Shown: one piece after another, positions 16,425 through 23,452 of the stretch
How positions within the stretch are numbered: position 1 is the first letter of the stretch
Layout: every line of letters starts with the position of its first letter
Source: CAYOHP01 sp964403795 [NCBI: uncultured bacterium]
GTDB lineage: Bacteria; Muiribacteriota; UBA6191; CAZXTJ01
DNA length: 24,239 nt
Reading direction: 5' to 3'
Assembly: GCA_964403795.1 (NCBI GenBank)
Contig: CAYOHP010000062.1
Span: 10,473 to 34,711 of the forward strand
Notes under the pieces: generated by a model
Told to the model about the DNA's origin: nothing
What the model saw: the letters and a program-made list of their open reading frames with translations, nothing else
Databases searched by the model: none
Position numbers and translations under genes: made by a program

Positions 16425-19400
16425 ATGTCCTCCCCTCCTCCCGGCTACGTCGAGCTGCGCGCCGCCAGCGCCTATTCCTTCCTGCGGGCCGCCAGCATGC
16501 CCGAGGACCTGATCGCCCGCGCCGCCGAGCTCGGCTATCCCTCCCTCGGACTGGTCGATCGCGACGGGCTCTACGGGGCCCCCCGCTTCCACCGGGCCGC
16601 CCGGTCCCGGGGCGTCACTCCCCTGGTCGGGGCCGACGTGCCCCTCGACGACGGTTCCTTCCTGACCCTGCTGGTCGAATCCCGTCCGGGCTACCGGAAC
16701 CTCTGCCGGCTGGTGACCCGCGGCAAGCTGCGGGCCCCCAAGGGCGAGGGTCACGTCACCCTCGACGAGGTGGAGGAACACCGTGCCGGACTGGTGGTCC
16801 TCGAAGGCCAGCTGGCGAGCGGCACCGGCCGGGCCGTGATCCGGGGCGACGAGGCGGCCGCCCGCCTCCGCCTCGACCGGCTGGCCTCGCTCTTCCCGGG
16901 CGCCCTCTACCTCGAGGTCTCCCGCCACGGGGTGCTGGCCGAGGAGTGGAGGAACCAGATCCTCCTCGACCTGGCCGAGCGCCGCGGGCTGCCCGTGGTC
17001 GCAACCGGCCAGGTGCTCCACGCCCGCCCCGAGGATCGGGAACTCCTGGACGTCCTCCACGCCATCCGCCTTGGGTCCACCCTCGAGGCCCTGGGGCGCC
17101 GGCTGGTCCAGAACCACGCCTACCACCTGCGGCCTCCCGAAGAGATGGCCCGCATGTGGTCCGACCGCCCCGAGGCCGCCGCCGCCACCCTCGAGGTGGC
17201 GGCCCGCTGCCGCTTCACCCTGGCCGACCTCGGCTACCGCTTCCCGGAGTTCCCGCTCGAACCCGGGGAGACTCCCGACGGCCGGCTCCGCGCCCTGGCC
17301 TCGGCGGGCGCCCGGGAACGCTTCGGCGAGGACCGGGGCGGCACCCGGGTGGCGGCCATGCTGGAGCACGAACTCGGCGTCATCGCCCGCCTCGGCCTGG
17401 CCGGATACTTCCTGGTGGTCTGGGATCTGGTCCGCTTCTGCCGCGAGTCCGGGATCATGGTCCAGGGCCGCGGCTCGGCCGCCAACAGTGCGCTCTGCTA
17501 CTGCCTGGGCATCACCGCGGTCGACCCCACCCGGGTCCGCCTGCTCTTCGAACGCTTCCTCTCGGAGGAGCGCGGCGAGTGGCCCGACATCGACCTCGAC
17601 CTCCCTTCGGGGGACCAGCGGGAGCGGGTGATCCGCTACGCCTACCGTCGCTACGGGACCCGCGGCGCGGCCCTGGTGGCGGTGGTGATCACCTATCGCG
17701 ACAAGAGCGCCTCCCGCGAGGTCGGCAAGGTGCTCGGGTTCCCGACCGCGGTGCTCGACCGTCTCTCCAAGGTGGCCTCCCGGGGAGGGCTGTCCTCCTC
17801 GCCCCACCAGGACGATCGCCTGAGGACCGCCGGTCTCGATCCGGGCCATCCGAGGGTCCGCCTCTTCGTGCGCCTGATGCACCGGATCCAGGACCTGCCC
17901 CGCCACCTCGGGCAGCACCCGGGAGGCATGATCCTGGCGGGCTGTCCGCTCGACGAGGTGGTCCCGCTGGAGAACGCCGCCATGGAAGGCAGGGTCGTGG
18001 TCCAGTGGGACAAGGACGACTGCGAGGACCTCGGGCTCCTCAAGGTCGACCTGCTCGGCCTGGGGATGATGGCGCTGCTCGAGCGCTCGGTGCCCCTGGT
18101 GCGCCGCCACTACGGGGCCGAGCTCGACCTGGCCCGGCTGCCGGTCGACGACCCGCAGGTCTTCGACATGCTCTGCGCCGCCGACACCATCGGCGTCTTC
18201 CAGGTCGAGAGCCGGGCCCAGATGGCGACCCTGCCCCGGATGCGTCCCCGCTGCCTCTACGACCTGGTGGTGGAGGTGGCCATCATCCGGCCCGGTCCGG
18301 TGCAGGGGAACATGGTGAACCCCTATCTGGAGCGGCGCGCCGGCCGGCAGGAGGTGGTCTACCCCCACGAGTGCCTGCGCCCGGTGCTGGAGAAGACCCT
18401 GGGGGTGGCGCTGTTCCAGGAGCAGCTGCTGGAGATGGCCATGGTGGCCGCGGGGTTCACCGGGGGGAAGGCCGAGGAACTACGGCGGGCCTTCTCGAAG
18501 AAGCGCTCGGAGGCCGCCATGGCTGCGCTGGAGGGCGCGCTGCGCGAGGGGATGCGGACGCGCGGCATCGGGAACGAGGCCCAGGACCAGATCGTCGCCG
18601 CCATCTCGTCCTTCGCCCACTACGGCTTCCCCGAGAGCCATGCCGCGTCCTTCGCGCTGCTCGTCTACGCCAGCGCCTACCTGAAGCGGCACTACCCGGC
18701 CGCCTTCTACGCCTCCCTGCTCGACGAGTGGCCCATGGGCTTCTACCACCCGGCCACCATCGTCAAGGACGCCCAGCGCCACGGGATCGAGGTGCGCCCG
18801 GTCGACGTGGCGGCCTCCGACTGGACCTGCACCCTGGAGCCCGACCTCGGTCTCCGGATCGGGCTGCGCTACGTGCGGGGGCTACGCCGCGAGGCGGCGG
18901 AACGCCTCGTCGAGGAGCGTTCCCGGGCTCCCTTCGTCGACGTCCATGACCTGCGCCGGCGGGCCGCGCTGCGCGACGACGAGGCCCGTGCCCTGGCGCG
19001 CCTCGGGGCCCTCTCGGGGCTGGGCGAGTCCCGCCGCAGCGCCCTCTGGCAGGTGACCCGCTCCGATCCCATGGCCGGACCGCTCTGGCGCTCCCTGGCG
19101 GCCCCGGAGGAACCGTCGCCGCTCCCCGAGATGACCCCCGCCGAGGAGACCGTGGCCGATCTCATGACCTCCGACATGACCACCGGGCCCCACCCCATGG
19201 CCTACGAGCGGGGACGGCTGGCAGCCCGCGGCGTGCTCACCGCCGAAGCCGTGGCCCGCACCCGCCACGGGACCCGGGTCCGGGTCGCCGGCCTGGTGAT
19301 CGTGCGCCAGCGCCCCGCCACCCGGACCGGGGTGGTGTTCGTGAGCCTGGAGGACGAGACCGGGATCGCCAACGTGATGGTCCCGGGCCCGCTCTTCGAG

Positions 19401-19547
19401 GCCAAGCGCACCCTGATCTCGACCTCGCCCTGCATGGTCTTCGAGGGCCGCCTCGAGAAGCGCGACGGGGTCCACATGGTCAAGGCCGACCGGCTCCACC
19501 GCCTGCGCTCGCGGCTGGCACGCGTGGTCTCCCACGATTGGAGTTGA
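16425..19547 (+). CDS. dnaE2: Error-prone DNA polymerase III alpha subunit DnaE2 (ImuC)
   Basis: 1040 aa, the usual DnaE2 length and shorter than replicative DnaE1. ATG 16425 puts YVELRAASAYSFLRAAS at the N-terminus, as in the family; GGGAGGGA lies about 11 nt upstream. The PHP domain (about 1-280) has lost its metal ligands: the expected HxH is RAA and the next His is Arg in VDRDGLYG, a decay seen in many DnaE2s. The palm carries catalytic aspartates in WPDIDLDLPSG (D388, D390) and KVDLLGLGMM (D542). QGRGSAANSALCYCLGIT and VQWDKDDCEDLG are characteristic. The C-terminus has an OB fold (VRVAGLVIVRQRPATRTG, SLEDETGIANVMV), and no tau-binding tail follows. The enzyme does translesion synthesis after DNA damage, normally with ImuA and ImuB, neither of which is in this window. 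It is divergent from the hydrolase operon and ends 2 bp from the convergent FGE-like gene. Confidence 0.95.
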   Translation: MSSPPPGYVELRAASAYSFLRAASMPEDLIARAAELGYPSLGLVDRDGLYGAPRFHRAARSRGVTPLVGADVPLDDGSFLTLLVESRPGYRNLCRLVTRGKLRAPKGEGHVTLDEVEEHRAGLVVLEGQLASGTGRAVIRGDEAAARLRLDRLASLFPGALYLEVSRHGVLAEEWRNQILLDLAERRGLPVVATGQVLHARPEDRELLDVLHAIRLGSTLEALGRRLVQNHAYHLRPPEEMARMWSDRPEAAAATLEVAARCRFTLADLGYRFPEFPLEPGETPDGRLRALASAGARERFGEDRGGTRVAAMLEHELGVIARLGLAGYFLVVWDLVRFCRESGIMVQGRGSAANSALCYCLGITAVDPTRVRLLFERFLSEERGEWPDIDLDLPSGDQRERVIRYAYRRYGTRGAALVAVVITYRDKSASREVGKVLGFPTAVLDRLSKVASRGGLSSSPHQDDRLRTAGLDPGHPRVRLFVRLMHRIQDLPRHLGQHPGGMILAGCPLDEVVPLENAAMEGRVVVQWDKDDCEDLGLLKVDLLGLGMMALLERSVPLVRRHYGAELDLARLPVDDPQVFDMLCAADTIGVFQVESRAQMATLPRMRPRCLYDLVVEVAIIRPGPVQGNMVNPYLERRAGRQEVVYPHECLRPVLEKTLGVALFQEQLLEMAMVAAGFTGGKAEELRRAFSKKRSEAAMAALEGALREGMRTRGIGNEAQDQIVAAISSFAHYGFPESHAASFALLVYASAYLKRHYPAAFYASLLDEWPMGFYHPATIVKDAQRHGIEVRPVDVAASDWTCTLEPDLGLRIGLRYVRGLRREAAERLVEERSRAPFVDVHDLRRRAALRDDEARALARLGALSGLGESRRSALWQVTRSDPMAGPLWRSLAAPEEPSPLPEMTPAEETVADLMTSDMTTGPHPMAYERGRLAARGVLTAEAVARTRHGTRVRVAGLVIVRQRPATRTGVVFVSLEDETGIANVMVPGPLFEAKRTLISTSPCMVFEGRLEKRDGVHMVKADRLHRLRSRLARVVSHDWS

Positions 19548-19549
19548 CC

Positions 19550-20860
19550 TCAGCGCCTCAGCAGCTCCTGGCCGAAGTCGAGCAGCAGCCGGGAGAGCGC
19601 CGCCACCGGGTCCTCCCGGGAGCCGGCAGGGGAACGCTCCCCTGGACGCGGCCGGGACCGAGGCGTTTCCCCGGCCCGTTCCGCGGGCGCACTGCCCGGG
19701 GGAGGGAACTCGTCCGGCAGCCTCCCCACCGAGATCGCCACCCGGAACCCGACATCGGGTCGGCGCTCCTCCGGTCCCATCCCGGTCCTCCGGGTGCACG
19801 GCTGGAGTTCGCCCCCGATCCGCGGCGAGCCGCGCCGGATCACCCGCCGTTCGCCCTCCGCGGCGACCACCCGCGGGTTCACGCCAGCTGCAGCCGCGTA
19901 GGCATCGAGTCGGAATCCGTCGTCGCACCAGTCGTAACGGTCCGAGGCCACCCCCGAGAGTCCGAAGGGACTCGCGTCCTCGAACTCCGGTTCGTCGACC
20001 ACCAACGTCCTCCCCTGGTCGAGCTGGCGCAGGCCCTCGCCCACCACCTCGCCGAACAGCCGCCCGAGCGGCGACCTGCGCAGTCCTCCCGGCTTCCCCT
20101 CCGCCAGCAGGCGGTCCACCAGCGCCCCGGCCAGCTCCACCCCGTCGGACTGCCGGAACTCGCGGAGCTCCCCCCAGGGCAAGGCCCACCCCTGGGGACC
20201 GCGCATCGCCTTCTCGTACTCGGCCTCGCTCGGCAGCCTTCCCCCCACCCAGCGGGCATAGGCATCGGCCTCCCGCCAGGTCACGCCCGTGACCGGGGCC
20301 TCCGGCTCGTCCCTGGTCTCGACGCGACCGGCAGGAACCGGGAACGCGGTGGCTTCCAGGAAGGCCGCGAAGGCCCGGCGGGAGACCGGTGCCCGATCCA
20401 GGTAGAAGCCTTCGAGGTCCACCCGGTGGGCGGGCGCCTCCTCCGGGTCGCCCCGGTCGCGGCCGCGTACCGACGACCCGGGCGGCACCCAGACCATCGT
20501 CGCCCGGTCCCGACGCCGGGAAACCCGGAGCGGATACCCATGGACCGCGTCATGACGCGAGTCCCCCACCGATCCGATCCTCCCCGGCTGCCGCCACCAG
20601 GATCCGAGGCCGTCCCCTCCGCCGTTGCCTGCACGATCGAGCTCGAAGTCCAGGAGCAGCAACCAGAAACCCTCCACGCTCCGATCCCCGGGCTCTGCCG
20701 CCCACAGATCGTGGAGACATGGCAACAGCGCGCGTCGCTGTTCCCTCCCGGGGGCCACCCCATGACGCTCGAAGACCCGGCACAGCTCGCGCAGCGCGTC
20801 CCGATCCGCGGGATCGCGCTCCAGGCGTCGACGCAGGCGCTGGAGCTCAGCCTCCCGCAT
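19550..20860 (-). CDS. Formylglycine-generating-enzyme-like (FGE-sulfatase/SUMF1 domain) protein
   Basis: 436 aa from ATG 20860, with GGGAGGG about 8 nt upstream and 21 bp after the small membrane protein gene. An Arg/Leu-rich helical N-terminus (1-75) precedes a SUMF1-type fold (about 120-376). Markers are MVWVPPGSS, HRVDLEGFYLDRAPVS, VTGVTWREADAYARWVGGRLPSEAEYEKA, ASPFGLSGVASDRYDWCDD (in place of the usual 'fGLyDM.GNVwEW..D'), RRVIRRGS and DVGFRVA. About 60 extra residues (232-295) are inserted between PWG and FGLSG. The GGS...C....C pair used by true FGEs is not present; only C355 remains in LQPCTRRTG, so sulfatase activation is unlikely. Many such domains act as ligand-binding or non-haem iron oxidase relatives. 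The C-terminus (380-420) is a Pro/Arg/Ser-rich tail. No signal peptide. Function unknown. Confidence 0.8.
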   Translation of the reverse strand: MREAELQRLRRRLERDPADRDALRELCRVFERHGVAPGREQRRALLPCLHDLWAAEPGDRSVEGFWLLLLDFELDRAGNGGGDGLGSWWRQPGRIGSVGDSRHDAVHGYPLRVSRRRDRATMVWVPPGSSVRGRDRGDPEEAPAHRVDLEGFYLDRAPVSRRAFAAFLEATAFPVPAGRVETRDEPEAPVTGVTWREADAYARWVGGRLPSEAEYEKAMRGPQGWALPWGELREFRQSDGVELAGALVDRLLAEGKPGGLRRSPLGRLFGEVVGEGLRQLDQGRTLVVDEPEFEDASPFGLSGVASDRYDWCDDGFRLDAYAAAAGVNPRVVAAEGERRVIRRGSPRIGGELQPCTRRTGMGPEERRPDVGFRVAISVGRLPDEFPPPGSAPAERAGETPRSRPRPGERSPAGSREDPVAALSRLLLDFGQELLRR

Positions 20861-20881
20861 GGCTCGCCCTCCCGGACATGG

Positions 20882-21196
20882 TCACCGGTAGCCACCCATG
20901 GATCTCGCTTCCTGGGACTCCCACAAGCGGCGTACCAACGCCGCGAAGGCCGTCGAGAGGGCGACTGCCAGGGCCGCCAGGAAGGGGAACACGAAGGCGA
21001 CTTCCCCGCCATCGCCCGCCACCGCCCGGTAGAACACCCAGCACGCCATGACCTGGATCACGCCGACCACAGCGACGACGGAGGCGAAGTGGACCATCTC
21101 GGGGTTGGAGGTCGAATCAGAGGCCCCCTTCCCCGCCCGCGCATCGCCTTCCGGGGATCTGTTCGTTCCTCTGGAACCCGCCTGTGGATCTGCCAT
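20882..21196 (-). CDS. Small two-helix membrane protein
   Basis: 104 aa from ATG 21196, preceded by GGAGG at 5-nt spacing. A polar N-terminal 35 residues rich in Gly, Ser, Asp and Arg is followed by two hydrophobic segments: HFASVVAVVGVIQVMACWVF (about 37-58) and VAFVFPFLAALAVALSTAF (about 67-90). A short basic tail ends RRLWESQEARSMGGYR. The hairpin topology puts both ends on the same side, probably the cytoplasm. I do not recognise a family. It lies 21 bp upstream of the FGE-like gene on the same strand, so the two are probably co-transcribed. The good ribosome binding site and the membrane pattern support a real gene. Confidence 0.7.
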   Translation of the reverse strand: MADPQAGSRGTNRSPEGDARAGKGASDSTSNPEMVHFASVVAVVGVIQVMACWVFYRAVAGDGGEVAFVFPFLAALAVALSTAFAALVRRLWESQEARSMGGYR

Positions 21197-21333
21197 GGAG
21201 ACCTCCTGGAGACAGTAGCCCCCGGGGTCGGGACTGGAGATGCCCAGGGGCAACCAGAATGACAAGTCCATTGCCATATACCCAGGGCGAACCCGCCCGG
21301 CCGGAGCGGTACACTCGGCGGCCGGGAGGTCCG
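21197..21333. promoter_or_regulatory. Divergent intergenic region between the small membrane protein and the dCache sensor
   Basis: 137 bp between two divergent starts, so promoters for both directions should lie here. The most AT-rich spot is 21259-21280 (ATGACAAGTCCATTGCCATA), and TACACT at 21310-21315 resembles a -10 for the sensor gene. No matching -35 was found, and no inverted repeat stands out. Confidence 0.3.
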
Positions 21334-22503
21334 GTGTCCGGCAGCCGCGGCAGCATCCGCGTCCGTACCCTCTGGGCCATGCTGGCCGTGGGCGGGTTGG
21401 CCGCGGTCCTGGTGGGCGCCGCCTCCATGGCCGCCCTCACCCGCGAGCTCCACTACCAGGCGGGGACCACCACCGCATTGGTCTGCCGCATGGTGAAGAC
21501 CCATGTGAACGAGGAGATCGGCGCCGGCCGCCAGCTGGTGGAGCGGGCCGCCGCCCGCCTCGCCGAGACCCGCTTCGACGAGGACTCGCTCGATCGGGTG
21601 CTGGGAGACGCGCTGGCCTTCCACCCGGTCTTCGACTCGATCTACGCCTACGACCTGGCGGAACAGGTGGTGATCCGCCGCTACCCCACCGGCAAGGACA
21701 CCTCCCCGGGACGCAGCCGCACCCTGGACGAGAAGGGAGACCCTCCCTTCTCAGAGGCCGCCCGCAAGACCCTGGTCGACGGCGAGACCCGGGCCCTGCC
21801 GGTGCGGATCTCCTCCAAGGGGACCTCCTACGTTCCGCTGATCACCGGGGTGCGCGGTCCGGACCGGAAGGTCGTGGGCCTGCTCTCGGGAGCCATCTCG
21901 GCGGCCGGGCAGGGTTTCCAGGAGATGATCGCGGCCCTGGCCCTCGGGCATCGCGGCTATGTGATGCTCACCGATGCCGAGGGCGTGGTGCTCGCCTCCT
22001 CCGAGGGCGCGCCCGCCAAGGTGGGCGAACGGTTCTCCCCGGAGCGGACCCGGCACTGGGGAGAACTCCAGCTGGTCCACCCGGGCGGGATCGACTTCGC
22101 CTCGGTCCAGGAGCTCGACGGGATCGGCATCCGGGTGGTCTGCGGCCTCCCCCGGGAGAAGGCCCTGGAAGCCCTGCCCGAGGTGTTGACCCGGGCCGCG
22201 GTCATGGCACTGCTGGCCCTGGTCCTGGCGGGGGCGCTGGGGGTCTGGCTCTCGGAGCGGATCGCCGGCCCTATCCAGCGCCTGGTCGAAGGGATTCGAC
22301 GGCTGGGCGAGGGAGTGCTCACCCACCGGGTGCCGGTCGAGGGCGAGGACGAGCTGGCCGATGCCGCCTCGGCCTTCAACCGGCTGGCCGAGACCCTGGC
22401 CCGCAACCGCATGATCGAGGAGTTCTGGAACGACCCGGACCTCGACGACTCGGGCTCCGCCGATCGCGACGCGCTGGCCCCGGATCCCGACCCCCCGGCC
22501 TGA
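21334..22503 (+). CDS. dCache-HAMP transmembrane sensor without an output domain
   Basis: 389 aa. GTG 21334 is preferred because GGGAGG lies 5 nt upstream and the protein then begins with a short basic stretch followed by TM1 (about 13-35, WAMLAVGGLAAVLVGAASM). An upstream ATG at 21259 would add 25 residues with a poorer site. Residues 38-283 form a periplasmic double-Cache sensor, with a long first helix (LVCRMVKTHVNEEIGAGRQL), then FDSIYAYDLAEQVVIRRYP and a second lobe with GHRGYVMLTDAEGVVLASS. TM2 is about 285-307, then HAMP (308-360: RIAGPIQRLVEGIRRL ... EDELADAASAFNRLAETL). The chain ends about 30 residues later in an Asp/Pro-rich tail, with no kinase, GGDEF, PP2C or chemotaxis output. 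Family members bind small molecules outside the membrane and signal through HAMP, so a partner protein must take the signal if it functions. It ends 3 bp from the convergent TPR gene. Confidence 0.88.
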   Translation: MSGSRGSIRVRTLWAMLAVGGLAAVLVGAASMAALTRELHYQAGTTTALVCRMVKTHVNEEIGAGRQLVERAAARLAETRFDEDSLDRVLGDALAFHPVFDSIYAYDLAEQVVIRRYPTGKDTSPGRSRTLDEKGDPPFSEAARKTLVDGETRALPVRISSKGTSYVPLITGVRGPDRKVVGLLSGAISAAGQGFQEMIAALALGHRGYVMLTDAEGVVLASSEGAPAKVGERFSPERTRHWGELQLVHPGGIDFASVQELDGIGIRVVCGLPREKALEALPEVLTRAAVMALLALVLAGALGVWLSERIAGPIQRLVEGIRRLGEGVLTHRVPVEGEDELADAASAFNRLAETLARNRMIEEFWNDPDLDDSGSADRDALAPDPDPPA

Positions 22504-22506
22504 GAG

Positions 22507-23175
22507 CTATCTGCCGATCCAGGTGGAAGGCGGCCCGCGGTCCCCGGGGTGCGATCCGACCGCCCCACCAGCCGGCCCGTCGCCCGGACCCGGGTGCTGC
22601 GCTCCCGCCGGGGATCCCGACCCCACCCAGCCTGCCGGTCGCCGGGAGAGCGACCCACCCCCGACCATGGAGGCGCCCACTGCGGCCTGGAGCTCGCTCG
22701 GGCTGGGTGCCTCGCCGACCTTCGGCAGGGGTGCGACCCGCCGCACGCCATAGCCGTGGTCCTCCGGAGGAACGATCCGGGGCGACACCTCGGCAGCCTC
22801 GGCACGCGCCCGCAGACCGGGATCCCGGAACAGGCGGGCGAGCTCCCGGCAGGCCGCCGGGTCGGCACCGAGCGCCTCCCGGAGGGTGGCCTCGGCCGCC
22901 TCCCGATCGCCCCGCTGGTCATGGGCCAGGGCCAGCCAGACCAGGGCCCGCCCTCCCGCCTGGCGCGCCGCCGCCAGCCGTTCCAGCAGGCCACGGGACC
23001 AGGCCAGCGACCGGGCATCGCTCCGGTCCACCGTGAGGGCAGGGGGTGCGGGAGGCTCGACCGAGGTCCCCTCTCCCCTCACCGACGGAGGAGCGAAGGG
23101 GCCTTCCCCCGCATGCAGGCCCGAGCCGAGGAGCAGCAACCACCCGCACGCCACCCGGAGCGCCACGCTCGCCAC
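22507..23175 (-). CDS. Exported protein with one TPR-like repeat
   Basis: 222 aa from GTG 23175, which has GGGAGG 5 nt upstream. The translation opens ASVALRVACGWLLLLGSGLH, a Sec signal with likely cleavage after LHA (about residue 23). A Pro-rich spacer follows, then a helical pair (SLAWSRGLLERLAAARQAGG and ALVWLALAHDQRGDREAAEA) of tetratricopeptide type, extended by TLREALGADPAACRELARLF. The remaining 100 residues are Gly/Pro/Ser-rich and low-complexity, with no recognisable fold. It is probably periplasmic and acts as a small binding protein. It is divergent from the M23 peptidase gene across 277 bp and ends 3 bp from the convergent dCache gene. No specific function can be given. Confidence 0.6.
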   Translation of the reverse strand: MASVALRVACGWLLLLGSGLHAGEGPFAPPSVRGEGTSVEPPAPPALTVDRSDARSLAWSRGLLERLAAARQAGGRALVWLALAHDQRGDREAAEATLREALGADPAACRELARLFRDPGLRARAEAAEVSPRIVPPEDHGYGVRRVAPLPKVGEAPSPSELQAAVGASMVGGGSLSRRPAGWVGSGSPAGAQHPGPGDGPAGGAVGSHPGDRGPPSTWIGR

Positions 23176-23452
23176 GAGGGCCTCCCGATCTCCCGACCCC
23201 AGCGTGCCACAGGTCGCGGCAACCGGCACGGGCCGACCGAGGGGAGGGAGGCAGCCTTCCCAGAGCCGACTCCCGGCGCCGATCGAACAAATTCCTTGGC
23301 GCCCCGCGGGTCCCGGGTGTAGAACCCGGCCACCGAGTTCCGAGTAGCGGGCGGGTGTCGGTACGACCGCCCCGTCCTGGACCGGCCTTGCGTGCCTGGT
23401 GCCCCGAGAGGGCGCGAGGGGCGCGTTCGTACTGCAGCAGAGGAAGTCCGCG
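23176..23452. promoter_or_regulatory. Divergent intergenic region upstream of the M23 peptidase and TPR-protein genes
   Basis: This 277-bp gap between two divergent starts is the longest non-coding stretch in the window. A perfect hairpin, CCGGGT (23313-23318), loop GTAGA, ACCCGG (23324-23329), sits near the middle and may belong to a leader RNA or an operator. A locally AT-rich spot, GAACAAATTCC, is near 23285-23295. I see no tRNA, no clear promoter pair and no convincing short ORF. Confidence 0.35.

Noticed and set aside
23313-23329. Hairpin CCGGGT-GTAGA-ACCCGG considered as part of a tRNA T-arm
   Set aside because: The loop is 5 nt without TTCRA, and there is no acceptor stem, anticodon arm or CCA end around it on either strand.
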